Shown: positions 9,317 to 21,005 of the stretch, piece by piece
Position numbering within the stretch: position 1 is the first letter of the stretch
Layout of the letters: every line of letters starts with the position of its first letter
Assembly: GCA_963693315.1 (NCBI GenBank)
Contig: CAVNZG010001043.1
Span: 46,442-110,441, forward strand
Length of the DNA: 64,000 bases
Reading direction: 5' to 3'
Source of the DNA: Diogma glabrata
Lineage: Eukaryota; Arthropoda; Insecta; Diptera; Cylindrotomidae
Notes under the pieces: generated by a model
What the model was told of the DNA's origin: nothing
Databases searched by the model: none
What the model saw: only the letters and a program-made list of their open reading frames with translations
Translations under genes and position numbers: made by a program

Positions 9317-10917
9317 TTAGTAGAGATAGTATCAGCCTTACCACATCTGTAACAGTACGGCTTTTGAAGACAGTTATATATTGAATGACCAATATCCTTA
9401 CATCTGCTGCAAATCTGATGCTCTGTTCTATGTGGTGGTGGTGGCAGGATGGACCTATTGGTATTTGTAGGTCTGGCCAGAAGTCTAGGTGGTGCATTGT
9501 AGGCGTCTACATATGTTGATGAACCTGTTGAGTAGTTTCCTGGACCTGTATTATAGTTAGATGAAGCGGTTATGTAATTCGATGGACCTGTTTCATCTTC
9601 ATCTGAAGGTGTGACTTCGCTGATCCGGTATTGACCAGCTGTTCTGGTCGGTGGTAGCAGAGGTTGCCCACCTGTCCTTGACGCTACGGGTGATGATGCC
9701 CATAATTTTTCAAATTTTTGGCACATCACACGCAGGTCTTCAAGAGAAGCAAACTCTGCTATCATGGTGGCATTATTGAGTTCCACGGACAAACCGTCCC
9801 GAACTATGTCTATCAGATCGCGTGGATCATACGGCCGGATCAATCTACTGTTCAGGTTGTTCATGCAGATTATGTAATCATAAACACTTTCCTTGTTTTT
9901 CTGCCTACGGCTCAGCAATACTTTTAACACCGCTTTATCATCGGTAAGGGTACCAAACGTGTTTACTAAAGCTTCTCTCAGTATGGGATAGGTCACCATC
10001 CGATACTCATAGGTCAGATTAATATAATGTCTTTCAGCCGCTCCACGGAGATATCGGGGAACGATTGACTTTAAATCATCAAAAGTCACCCGATCCCTTC
10101 GTGCAGCTACTTCGACCAGATGGAAAAACTCATGAGCATCAGGTGAGGACCCGTCTCCAAAGAAGTAAGGAAGCCAATTAGAGTAAAATTGACTCAAATA
10201 CCTATTTGGTTGGTACCCTTCATGCGGTTGTATTTGAGCTGGCACTGCTGAAACTCTAGCTGAACGGTAAGGAGGTGGCGCTATCCTAATGTCGTTGAAC
10301 AGCTCTTCCAGTGGTACTGCTGGTCCAAGCTGTTCCTGCTGTACATCATTGGCTTGTTGTGGAAGACGCACTCTTCGTTGACGGCCTGTCATATCGTCAA
10401 TCAGGTCACCCAGTGGTTCCATGTGATTCGGAGTTGATCTTGCGAACACTCCTTGAAACGATTCATCTAAGTTTGCAGGAGCCGGTACATCCTTTCTTAT
10501 GGCTCCTCCTTCTGGTCCCATTATCAATGCAGTGACGGTCCTAACAGTCTGAGACAGTATCTTGATGGCGTATTCAGTGGCATCAGTTAACTCTTCCACG
10601 TTATTGATACGATTGTTTCGATCCACATAATGGGTTATTCTATTTATTAACCCTTTTAATACGTTCTGTGGTACTGGAGCCACCAAACCCCTCACTTCAC
10701 GAGCCAAGAATAACGCTGCTTGCACGATCATTTCGCTTTCTTCTTTAGCATTAGAAGCGTGTGACTGTAACACTGGCATAGCCGAATTTCGAACAGCATC
10801 ACTTAATCGTTGTATCCAGTTTTCGCTGTTGTACTGGATGTCCCGGAGGAAACATTCAACCCACAGCTCGCACTGTTCGAGACCGAAAAATGGATGATCT
10901 AAAGGTAAATTTGACAT
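9157..10917 (-). CDS. Gypsy gag polyprotein
   Basis: This is an intact 586-codon frame. The central part (about residues 240-400) resembles a retrotransposon capsid domain (YFFGDGSSPDAHEFFHLV, YLRGAAERHYINL, ESVYDYIICMNNLN). A nucleocapsid follows at about 509-545 with one canonical CCHC knuckle (CSRCKDIGHSIYNC) and a second cysteine cluster (CYRCGKADTISTKC) whose usual histidine position is T. It packages element RNA. The start ATG at 10915-10917 is followed by MSNLPLDHPFF. The last about 160 bp overlap the pol frame. Gag is the only undamaged gene of the element. Confidence 0.85.
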   Translation of the reverse strand: MSNLPLDHPFFGLEQCELWVECFLRDIQYNSENWIQRLSDAVRNSAMPVLQSHASNAKEESEMIVQAALFLAREVRGLVAPVPQNVLKGLINRITHYVDRNNRINNVEELTDATEYAIKILSQTVRTVTALIMGPEGGAIRKDVPAPANLDESFQGVFARSTPNHMEPLGDLIDDMTGRQRRVRLPQQANDVQQEQLGPAVPLEELFNDIRIAPPPYRSARVSAVPAQIQPHEGYQPNRYLSQFYSNWLPYFFGDGSSPDAHEFFHLVEVAARRDRVTFDDLKSIVPRYLRGAAERHYINLTYEYRMVTYPILREALVNTFGTLTDDKAVLKVLLSRRQKNKESVYDYIICMNNLNSRLIRPYDPRDLIDIVRDGLSVELNNATMIAEFASLEDLRVMCQKFEKLWASSPVASRTGGQPLLPPTRTAGQYRISEVTPSDEDETGPSNYITASSNYNTGPGNYSTGSSTYVDAYNAPPRLLARPTNTNRSILPPPPHRTEHQICSRCKDIGHSIYNCLQKPYCYRCGKADTISTKCTNCHPSLHLNSRAGVQNSRAVPPNPSLSPRGRLRDVSTTTEEDLLPPQHPK

Positions 10918-11269
10918 TTTCTTTTGTTGTCAAAAAAAAGATAAATTATAACGATTTCCAAAAAATAAAGATTCGTACACAATTGCTAATTACCAAACAC
11001 ACCCCAAATACGATTATGAAAAGCGAAAACAAGACCGCACCCTGCAATGTTCGTAACGAAAAATGAATCAACCAATATCTATAAAAATAATGTAAACGCG
11101 ACCAACAATATACGAAATGCGTGACCAACAATAAATTGTAAAAACGCGACAAAAAAGCGTAACACGCGACTAGCAGAGACGTATTATAATGAAACAACCT
11201 TTGTCCTTCTTTTACAGGGTTACCTAAATTTAAAATTTTTAGTTAATTTATACAAATATATATAAACAA
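10918..11269. other. Gypsy 5' non-coding leader
   Basis: Upstream of gag on the minus strand. No conserved reading frame and no tRNA primer-binding site that I could recognise. Confidence 0.4.
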
Positions 11270-11820
11270 ATATATCTATTAAATTTTCCAAAAAGGGAAA
11301 ATTTTTATTTATTTATCAGAAAAAATATTTATTTATTTATATCTGTATTTTTACCTAATATTTATTTATCAAAAAATATTTATTTAAAAGTTATTTATAG
11401 AAATAATTGGTTTAATATTTATTTGTTATTTATTTATTTATTAAATAATAATTTATTTATTTATTTAAAATATTGAAAAATATTTATTATTTTATTTAAT
11501 AATAATATCCAAAATATTTATTTTATTTATATAAAATATCAGAATATTTATTTAATTATTTATAGCGAAAAAAGGTATATTTAAAAAAATATCAAAATTT
11601 TTATTTAATTAATTATAGAAAAAATCAAAATTATTTAATTAATTTTATTTATTTATTATGATAATAATATCAGAAAAAAATTATTTATTTATTTATTTCA
11701 AATAATAATAGTATCAAAAAAAAATATTTATTATTTATTTATTTAAATGATAATTTATTTATTTATCAATAACAAAAAAGTATTTATTTATTTATTTTAT
11801 TTAATGAGTTAGAGATTTTT
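11270..11820. repeat. AT-rich simple repeat, (TTTA)n-like
   Basis: About 550 bp of degenerate TTTA/ATTT repeats with almost no G or C. Confidence 0.85.
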
Positions 11821-13280
11821 TCCCAGGCAAAGCCCATACCGATTGACTGTATTATAAAAAGTTTAAGAAATTGTAGTAGCAGAAGTGGATTGGAAAATCG
11901 AGCTCGCGATCTCTCCTCAGCACTGATATGTGAGGTCTAGAATAAAAATAGGTCTAAAATCCTAAAATCTACACTCTAGTATCCTCCCGAATGATGAAAA
12001 GAACTCAGCATTGTTTTAAGATACAGCCTAAACATCTGTTTCAACAAAAAATCATATGCTGTGTTCAATCATCCTTAAAACTAAGAAAAAATATAGGAAA
12101 ACATTAACGCTAATATCATTGCTGAGAGTGGACCAGTATAGAGTTCCACCCTACAGATCCGTCTGTACTACAAAAATTAAATATACTATTGTTTGTTGGT
12201 GATGGATGGATTTGTTATGTCCATTAAAATGTTTGAAGGGAGGCTGGGTTGAGCTTTGGCTCTTCCCAGCAGTGTGGAGATATGAATGTGGCTTCACCTT
12301 TGCCACGGTGAGTGGTTAAGCTCTGGAGTGGTTAAGCTCTGGAGAAGAGATCCTGTTTGGTTAGGCGATACTAACACCAACAGGTATCTCTTCACTTTTG
12401 CAAAACCACGTCCAGCGAAGTCCGCATCACATCTCGGGCAGGAAAACTAAAGGAAATTTAAATTTTATTAATGAGAAAAAATCCACCTGGTGATCGCATG
12501 TCTCTAGACAGAGGCGACCTTCAACCAGCAAAACATGTTAAGAGAGTTAAGCTCTCCTGGATACTTTGTTAGAGGAACCAATGTTATTCAATTACATTAT
12601 TGCAAAAAATTCTTGTCGCATCATACATCATATCGATCAAAGATATCAAATATCAAAAAAAATATAATATCAACTATACAATGAGTATTTAAAAAAAAAA
12701 TTCACTCATATTCAACATACATATCATCCCAGATGCAACAAAATCATTACAATTTACAATATCCGAATATTCATATTGTATTTTAACGTTTTTAAAAGAA
12801 AACCGTATGATTCAAAAAATATCAAAAAATATTAAAATATCAAAAACATTCAATATAGAACATTTATAACGTTTTTGATATTGTATGTAACGCGTTATAA
12901 CGTTACATACTTGTTTTTAATTCAGCGCCATTTTTTTGTTCTAACTGGATCTGAGGATCCTGTTATTATCCGGGATATTACGTGAGTATCTATAAATTAC
13001 TCTAAAAATGAAATCGCTGCGGCCTTCACCCGAAAAAAAATCTCCAATAAAAAAACAAATATCTTATATGACCATTATGGTCGTAAAGAAAAGCAATTCA
13101 ATAATAAAAATAAATTCAAAGAATTTGATAAGTAGCCCGACAAACAATTGTAACCCAACATTTGTAACCGTAAAAAGACTGAAATGTTGCCGGTGACTGT
13201 TATCGGGCACAAGTGGTAACGTTACTGATTAGTTACCGTATTTTGGTCAGACAATAGGCGGTAACGGTAACCGAACGAGG
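11821..13280. other. Non-coding, no gene seen
   Basis: Contains a perfect two-copy 16-bp tandem duplication (12310-12341, GAGTGGTTAAGCTCTG) and a 10-bp inverted repeat around 12883-12912. A 62-codon plus-strand frame at 13008-13196 is lysine-rich and unconvincing. It may be leader or LTR sequence of the gypsy element. Confidence 0.4.
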
Positions 13281-13605
13281 TCCGTGTCGGTTACATTTCA
13301 GTATTCGTACGGTTACAATTTTAGTTATACTTTTAAGTTGATTTTAGTAATTTGCTGGGTAAAATTACAATTATATTACAGTTACTGAATGGTATTTGTG
13401 TCGGTTACATTTAGGTTGCTATTGGTAATTTGAGGGACACAATTACGATTATATTTCAGGTATTAGATGATATTTTTTTTCGGTTACATTTTGGTGATTT
13501 TTAGTCATTTGACGGGCACAATTATGGTTATATTTCAGATACTGATCGACGATCGTAGTTGTGTCGGTTACATTTCGGTTGTTTGTGGTAATTTGACATA
13601 TAAAT
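13281..13605. repeat. Degenerate tandem repeat with CGGTTACATTT core
   Basis: The block CGGTTACATTT...GGGCACAATTA...ATATTTCAG recurs starting near 13288, 13402, 13481 and 13565, with spacings of 114, 79 and 84 bp. Confidence 0.6.
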
Positions 13606-14673
13606 TCTAACAATAATAGAATATTCTAATAATAATAATATTATTATTATTTTAACATATTCTTTTATATTATAATTCTCTTAAAAATGATTGAATAAAA
13701 CCGAAATTAGTTGAGTTATTTTTATTAATATGTTTAATATTATTTGGAAATAAATATTAATATAAAATAAAACAGTTTTTGAAATTAAGAAACAAGAAAA
13801 ATTTAAAACTCCATATTATTATAACATGTTTTGACAAGGAGTAACGTCTGCTTTGTTCCAGTATATAATTAAAACTGCGTTCGTGTTTTTAAACTATAAT
13901 TATAGTGACGAATACAATACAATACACTACCATTTTTAATATCGGGACATACTCGTGGGTATTTCGATAAATTTCGTTGTTTGCAAACGAGAATTTAAGC
14001 AAAAATGAATATGTGCTGGTGATATTTACACTTTTTTTATTTTGTTTTGTGTTTGTAGTTCGTCTTCGTCGTATTTACAGATAAAACTTTTATTTTCGGC
14101 GGTAACATTGGGACTGTAGAGGTACTGTTGGTTACAAAATGTTTGTCGGGTAGAATTATATAATAAAAAAGGTAACTTATCTTAATATTACTGTTAGTAG
14201 TGATAATATGTCCGCAATTTTCATCCGGGTATGTTGCCTTGGTTATCTCTTAATATTCGGTTATTGTAGTTCCAATTAATTTATACAACAACTAATTCCG
14301 TTCACGCCATAACTGGTAATTTCATGAAAATATACATAAGTGATGTTTTTCCCATAAAATTCTGGTTCAGCCCAATAGATTCGTATTCAAAACAGATTTG
14401 CCCTTATTTTGTACTAATCGTATTAATATTGCAAAAAGGTATTATAAATATTGCAAATAACCCAAACAACCTGTGCCGTTATCATTATTAAGTCGATAAC
14501 AACATGCCATAGCCTAATTTTTGATTCGTTACAAATAATTTGACACGGTACATATACATAAAATTGATTTTTTTGTTTTTTATTTAATTGATTTTTTTGT
14601 TATTATTTTTTTGCTTATACACTGGTACATATATACATAAATGTTTAATTTTTTTATTTTTCTCTAACTATTT
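13606..14673. other. Non-coding, AT-rich
   Basis: No gene recognised. It may contain the inner part of the gypsy 5' LTR, because homology with the left LTR copy is cut off only by the window start. Confidence 0.4.
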
Positions 14674-15507
14674 TGTTTTTAGTTATTAATTAACGCGATT
14701 GATATTTTTGCCAGTTTTATTTTTTTATTTTTATTTCTAACGCGGCATTTCAGAAATACAAAGGTGTATGTCTTAAACATTTCCCATTTGTAACACGATC
14801 ACTGAGAACTTCTTTTCTAGCACATTTTTTTTGTTTAGAACAATTACCGACTGGCTAACGATTTTAAAATTTTTTCGAGGTGCAACCCGTACTAATTAAA
14901 AATATCAATCGATTTTTGTATTGATGGAAAATCAAACAACACTTTCCTTAGATTTTAATTTAATTTTTGAAATCCAAAATTTGACCTCCTAAATTTTAAC
15001 AATTTTTTTGTTTTAATATCAAAATCCAACTGAACCAAAATTAAACAAAATGTGCAGTATAAATATTATTTTTGATTTATGCTAAAGAAGGACAAAAGTT
15101 GTTTCATTATTACTCGTCCCTCTCATTAGTTTCTCTTTTGAAACCGACAACAAGTTTTATTAAAGCGCCAAAGAATAGAGAACATTTACGAGAGAATATC
15201 ATTTGTATTGTTTTTTCATTCTAACGCAAAAAATAAAGAAAAGTTATAATGCTGTTATTTCTTTATATTTGTATTTCATTTGTTTTGATTTGTATTAACA
15301 TATATTAAATCAAAACAATGAAGAAAATGTAATAATAACAACATCCAGACACAGATGGTGCGTAATCAGAAAAATACGGGTTGGATGGGTGATCAAAAGA
15401 TTCTTTATTTGTGCAACTGATTATTTAATTGAGCGTTAAGCGAAAAACTTATTTAATGCAAATCAGGTAATAACGTAGTTAGAGAATGCAGAATTGTGAT
15501 CACAACA
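14674..15507 (-). mobile_element. Gypsy 5' LTR copy (uninterrupted)
   Basis: Matches 1-735 plus 5006-5105 at about 99%. It ends at the same base (…AACA), giving a TG start on the minus strand. It contains the single, unoccupied target AAAAGATTCTTTA at 15395-15407. Its left edge is unresolved and may be further left. To the right it abuts an RTE fragment, so the gypsy element inserted into that older RTE copy. Confidence 0.7.
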
Positions 15508-16217
15508 GCACATCAAATCTTTCTTCTCAGCCTCTCTTGAAACATTCATATGTTTGGTTTTATCATAGTTAATTTGAAGACCAATTTTTGCACCACTAGC
15601 ACCACTCTCAAGCAACTTGAAAGTCTCACTCATAACAGCTTCACTTCGGCCGAGGATGACAACATCATCAGCGGACGCGATCATTTGTACTGAGTTTATT
15701 GACAAGATATTGTTATTAATCAGTAGTTTCTTTTGACGGCACACATATTCCAAGGCTAAATTAAAAAGTATAGGAGAGATAGCATCACCTTGTCTTAATC
15801 CGGAGTCGACTTTAAAAAACTTTGATATTTCATTTTCTACTCGTACACAGCATTGAGAGTTCTGTTCTGTCATTTTGCATAGTGATACCAGTTAACCAGG
15901 GATTTCCATTGACACCAGAGCAGACCATAGAGTCTCTCGTTCGAGAGAGTCGTAGGCCTGCCTGAAATCAATGAAAAGTTGGTACACAGGTATGTTGAAC
16001 TCTCGACAATTTTCCAAAATCATCCTTATCGAGTGGTGGTACCTCGGCCCCGCCGGAAGTCACACTGATATTCTCCAAACAGTTGTTCAGCAAAATAATT
16101 GATTTTTGATAGCAAAATTTATGAAAAGGTCGTATATGCTGTGCAGAGTATAGCGATTCCTCTGTAGCTTGCACATTGTAGGCGATTAACTTTTTATGGA
16201 TTGGTATCAGCATCGCT
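15508..16217 (-). pseudogene. RTE-type LINE ORF2 fragment, RT palm (piece 3 of the old minus-strand copy)
   Basis: Minus-strand translation gives IPIHKK, an RT block ending in FIDFRQAYD-like sequence, then VDSGLRQGDAISPILFNLAL and the catalytic region ASADDVVILGRS, where the usual YADD motif reads SADD. Several frame changes. It continues directly from the piece at 17696-17949 once the copy at 16218-17695 is removed, because the flanking CAGCATCGCT is duplicated. The gypsy LTR cuts it at 15508. Confidence 0.8.
16208..16217. repeat. 10-bp target-site duplication, left copy
   Basis: CAGCATCGCT recurs exactly at 17696-17705 on the other side of the RTE insertion. Confidence 0.85.
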
Positions 16218-17695
16218 CATGGTTGGAAGAGATATCTCTTTTGGAAATGTGGTGGGTCCCAACAGCTTGCATTTGAATTCGAATGATAATGGTGAGAGAA
16301 TGACTGAGTTTGCATTATCAAATAATTTGAGAATTGCCAGTACGTTCTTTCCGCATCGATCGATTCATAAGCAGACTTGGGTCTCACCGAATGGAAATAC
16401 TCGGAATCAAAATGATCACGTTCTAGTAACAACACGTTTCTTTTCGAGCGTTCTGGATGTGCGATCCTTTAAAGGTGCAAACATTGGAAGTGACCACTTC
16501 CTTGTATGTGCAACGATAAGGTTCTACTTCCCAAATCCAGGCATTCCAAAATTCAATCAACGGAAACGTTTTAACATATCATCATTAAAGAATGCTGAAA
16601 CAGAAGAGAAATATCGAATCCATATTGCCGAAACATTGGAGAAATCAGAAACCATTAATGGAGACGTCGATAAGTTATGGTATTTGCTCAAAGATGCTGT
16701 TTTAAGCGCTGCTGAGAACTTGGACGACCACAGAACCACTCCCAGAAGCCATGGATGGATCAAGCATGCCTTGATGCTATTCAATACAAAAGAGATTGCT
16801 ATCTGAAGTGTCTTCAAAGACGCAACACCAGGTCCACAAAGGAGAACTATAAACTGGCAAGACAAGCCGTTACAAAGCTATGTAGACGACTGAAGAGAGA
16901 ATGCTGGAAGAGACAGTGTGAGGAGATTGAAAGCTTCAATAAGGAACATCAATCGCGTAACTTCTTTCAACAGGTTAAAACCTTAAAGAAGAGCCCTCAA
17001 ACTAGATCAACTGCTATTAAAAACAAAGATGGGGAGCTACAAGTAGACCTTAAAACTATTTTAGATACTTGGGCCGCTTATTTTGAGAATCTTCTCAACT
17101 TAAGTGACCAGCAACAAGTCGAGCGACGAGCAAAGCTTATTCGTGCGTCAAAGGTACATGTAGACGAACCAACCAAAGAGGAATTCAAAGCGGTGCTGTC
17201 TAAATTAAAACGCAATAAAGCACCTGGTATCGACGATATAACATCCGAAATGATTGTACATGGTGGCGAAACTCTATCCTTAAGATTGTTTGAACTTGTT
17301 CAAATGACCTGGAGGACTGAAACCATGCCACAGGACTGGAACACAGTTACGCTGATACCAATCCATAAAAAAGGTAATCGCCAACAATGTGCAAACTACA
17401 GAGGAATCGCTCTCCTTTGCACAGCATATAAAATCTTTTCTTACATTTTGCTATCCAAAATCAATCCTTTTGCTGAACAACTGTTTGGAGAATATCAGTG
17501 TGGTTTCCGGCGGGGCCGAGGTACCACCGATGCACTTTTCTCGATAAGGATGATTTTGGAAAAGTGTCGAGAGTTCAACATACCTGTGCACCAACTTTTC
17601 ATTGATTTCAGGCAAGCCTACGACTCTCTCGAACGAGAAACTCTATGGTCTGCTCTGGTGTCAATAGGAATGCCTGGTAAACTAAAAAAAAAAAC
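16218..17695 (+). mobile_element. RTE-type LINE copy, truncated at both ends, with A-tail
   Basis: Plus-strand fragment of the same family as its target. The first frame (to 16803) carries the C-terminal half of the APE endonuclease (STFFPHRSIHKQTW, NQNDHVLV, GSDHFLV). A second frame (16755-17750) carries the linker and RT blocks up to VSIGMPGKL (NKAPGIDDITSEM, IPIHKKGN, YRGIALLCTAYKI, GFRRGRGTTDALF, DFRQAYD). The element stops mid-RT and goes straight into an A run at about 17685-17694, then the target duplication. That implies reverse transcription from a prematurely polyadenylated or internally primed RNA. Confidence 0.8.
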
Positions 17696-17949
17696 CAGCA
17701 TCGCTGTGTTCCAGTCCTGTGGCATGGTTTCAGTCCTCCAGATCATTTGAACAAGTTCAAACAATCTGTACAATCATTTCGGATGTTATATCGTCGATAT
17801 CAGGTGCTTTATTGCATTTTAATTTTGACAGCGCCGCATCGAATTCCTCTTTGGTGGATTCGTCTACATGTACCTTTGACGCACGAATAAGCTTTGCTCG
17901 TCATCCGACTTGTTGCTGGTCACTTAAGTTGAGAAGTTTCTCAAAATAA
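17696..17949 (-). pseudogene. RTE-type LINE ORF2 fragment, RT N-terminus (piece 2 of the old copy)
   Basis: Reverse complement of the segment equivalent to 17090-17345 in the plus-strand copy, with a roughly 25-bp deletion. It ends at TCAAAATAA (17941-17949). The old copy resumes at 31349 with GCGGCCCAAG, exactly the next bases expected from the family sequence. Confidence 0.8.
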
Positions 17950-18239
17950 TTGAAGAATCGAATTAAAAATGGCGTATATTGTGGTTATCAAATGTCAGTC
18001 GTGCTTTAAAAAAATAAATAAAAATTGTTAGAAAAGGAATATAAAAATAAGAATAGTTTTAAATTGTGTAATTAGTGTCAATGAAAGTTCTAGTTATAAT
18101 TTATCTATAATTCTATATTATTTTAAGTGTTTTTTATTGAGTTGAGAAATAAAAAAATAGTAAAAAGTTTTTTTATTGAATTGAAAAAAAAATAAAAAGT
18201 GAAAAGGAATAAAATACAACAATAACTGAGACAGCAAAC

Positions 18240-18851
18240 ATGGCCACAAACAACGGTTCATCCAAAATTGAAAGTACTGCTCGTACTCGATCAGCTACAA
18301 AACCAGATAGCACACCACCAAATACAAGTAAGTCAAATGAAAATATTATTGTTGATCTACAAAAATTATCAGTTGAACCAAAAATCGATCATTTGATTGT
18401 GAAAATAAACAGCTACGACGAAAAAATATCTCGTTTACTGAATATGGCAACAGATATTGAACGAGTTATGAAAGATTACGATGACATCAAACAGCAAATA
18501 ATTACAATAAATGACAACCAACAAGTTCTTAGGGACGAATTTGATACTCTCAAAAACTCTGTAAATGAATTAAAGTCAAAAAATACCAACTCTGAAACGT
18601 CTAAACTCAGATCCTATTGTAATCATTTCAAGCAAAATTTCCTAATGAATGATATCGAAATAAATGGCCTACCAGAAAGTAATGGCGAAGATCTTGACGA
18701 TAAAGTTCATACACTATTTGCAACTAAGGATATATTATTTGATAGGGATGACATAAAAACAATTTATCGTAAAAAGATCAGAAACATTAATACAGGTATG
18801 CCTGGCTCATATATAGGGCATAGGGTAAGCAGGTATGCCTGGCTCATATAG
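18240..18851 (+). pseudogene. LINE ORF1 protein, C-terminally broken
   Basis: 203-codon frame. The low-complexity N-terminus (residues 1-40, S/T/K-rich) is followed by a heptad-rich, likely coiled-coil stretch (about 50-125: LLNMATDIERVMKDYDDIKQ, then FDTLKNSVNELKSK). An RRM/transposase_22-like start follows (NDIEINGLPES, residues about 138-148), as in ORF1 of CR1/L2/L1-type LINEs, whose product trimerises and binds element RNA. After residue about 185 it runs into a 37-bp tandem duplication (18793-18856) and stops. The rest of ORF1 is missing. Confidence 0.7.
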
Positions 18852-18856
18852 GGCAT
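18793..18856. repeat. 37-bp tandem duplication inside ORF1
   Basis: CAGGTATGCCTGGCTCATAT begins at 18793 and again at 18830, followed both times by AGGGCAT. Confidence 0.75.
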
Positions 18857-18906
18857 TATAAAACATGTATGGAATATTAATGGGAGGATTTACATACGAA
18901 TAAAAG

Positions 18907-19685
18907 ATGGGGGTGATCCCATTAAAATTGATAACGTCGACAATCTCAATGAACTTAGAACTCGATATTGAAGATACATTATCCTTCCAGTCTATAACAA
19001 GAATTACAAACACAAATAATTTAATATTTTCAAAAGAAAACTCCGTAAAGATTCTATATCTAAATAGTAGAAGCTTAATAGGAAAAGTAGATGGTATTAA
19101 TTCAATCCTATGCGATATTCCACAAACAATACATATTATTGCTGTTACTGAAACTTGGGGTAGTGAAGAGCTGATGAAATATGTAAAATACCAAACTATT
19201 ACCAAACGATTGCTGTCGACCGGATCAGGCGTATGGTGGAGTAGCTTTTTTCATACTGAATTCTATCAATGCTGCAGTTGTTGAAAAATCAAGTGATAAT
19301 CATGACAGCTTTCTCTCAATAAAATTGACAGATAATAAAATTAACATGATACTAATATGTATTTATAGACAAGGTCGAAACAATATAAATGACGTCACCA
19401 ATTTTACGAATCAGCTCGATGAATTATTAAATAAATACAACAATAATAATACGCTCATAGTTGGAGATTTTAATTTGGACTTACAACAAACAAATAATCT
19501 AACTAATATGTATATCAATACGTTAATGACCAATAATTTTTTCATATGTGACAAAACAACAATTACTAGATATGAAAGCGGCACTACATTAGATCATGTG
19601 ATTGCTAACACAATTAAAAACAACATTAAACTGCAACATGTTAGAATAAGTAATTTTGATCACAACTGGATCTTTAAGAAAAAAG
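18907..19685 (+). pseudogene. LINE APE endonuclease (CR1-like)
   Basis: Two adjacent frames. The first has YLNSRSLIGKVDGINSIL and IIAVTETW (the catalytic E segment). The second has ILICIYRQGRNN, IVGDFNLDL, a TTLDHVI segment and SNFDHNW near its end (the terminal DH pair). A frameshift lies between 19240 and 19325. The Jockey-like element interrupts the reading at about 19685, right after the FDHNWIFKKK codons, and A residues on both sides hide any target duplication. Confidence 0.75.
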
Positions 19686-19964
19686 AAGAAGTTATTTAAG
19701 ACTTATCTTAAATTTAAATTTAAATTTAACTTTTACGTTGCAATTCATTTTGCTTGTTATATTAGTTTTGGCGTTTTTTGTTGATTGTTTACCTTATTTG
19801 CGATTTCAGAGTTTAGATTGTCGATTTGGCAGCTGGAACTTAGACTTAGATTCAAGTTTTCGAGCTGTTGATTTGTCAGTTTAGATTTTGTTTTTATATT
19901 GAATGCAATTAAGGCTTTTCTTCAGGGTTTAAGGTTTATTAAGGTTTATAAACGTTGAGTTAAA

Positions 19965-21005
19965 ATGTCTGAATTATCAATCAATTTTACAAACATAAGA
20001 GGTTTGAACATCAATCTCAACTCGGTCCACCAATATCTTGAACGTTACCATCCTGATATTCTTTTTTTAACAGAAACGATTATCAGTGGGAGAGCCGTAA
20101 CATTAGATAAGAGTAAATATATTTGTCCTAATTATGATCTACAATCTTCATTCTATAACAAACATGGTGTTTGCGCTTATGTTCGAAATTCTATTCCATA
20201 TGTGAGGATTAAAAAATTTGAATTAAACACTAAACACCACAATATGGTATCTTTAAAAATTTGTTGCCCTAATCAAACTTTGTTTGTTTTTGGACTGTAT
20301 CGTTCTCCTAATTCACCTGAGACCATTAATTTATTTCATGATCTGTATGAAAAGATAGATAGGTTAGCTCAGTATCCTAATGCTAAGTTTATTCTTCTAG
20401 GGGACTTTAATGTTCATAATAAAGGATGGCTCATACACAGCTCCTCTACTGATGAGATAAGTAAACAGGCTGAGCTCTTTGCTCTTTATCATAATTTCAC
20501 TCAGATAATAGACCAGCCTACCAGAGTTCCTGACATTTCTGGACAATGTAGCAACTTACTTGACTTATTTTTGACAAATGATCCATGCTTAGTACAATTT
20601 AAAGTATCAGAGCCTTTAGGTGGGTCAGATCATAATTTGATCTCCACTAAATTAAATATACAAATTCCTAAACAATTTAAAGCGAATCCCCGTCTTGTTT
20701 GGGATTACAAAGCGGCGGATTGGCAAGGACTTAAAATCTTCTTCAAACGCTTTCCTTGGAAACCTAGTTGTCTTACTGGCCAAGATCCAAACATTGCTGC
20801 TATTAATTTTTCTGAAATTATAGGTGAAGGCATGCGTAGATTTATTCCTAATAAGTTGATCATTCCGAAGGTTGATCTATGGTTTTCGAGTAAATGCAAA
20901 AAAGCAATCAAAGCTAAAAAAAAAGGTTTTCGAAAGTTTTTCCAAAACAAAACTGATGAAAACCTTAGAGAGTATCGAAAGAGAGGAATTTATGTAGGAA
21001 ACTAA
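19965..21005 (+). pseudogene. Jockey-like ORF2, endonuclease domain
   Basis: 346-codon frame beginning MSELSINFTNIRGLN, the typical EN N-terminus. LFLTETI (catalytic E), VFGLYRSPNS, ILLGDFNVHNKGW and GGSDHNLIS give the full set of APE motifs, and DQPTRVPD and LLDLFLTNDP are family signatures. The frame shifts just before 21005. The RT linker continues in another frame. Nicks target DNA for target-primed reverse transcription. Confidence 0.85.

Noticed and set aside
13008..13196. 62-codon lysine/serine-rich frame
   Set aside because: Composition follows the A-rich DNA; no recognisable motif.
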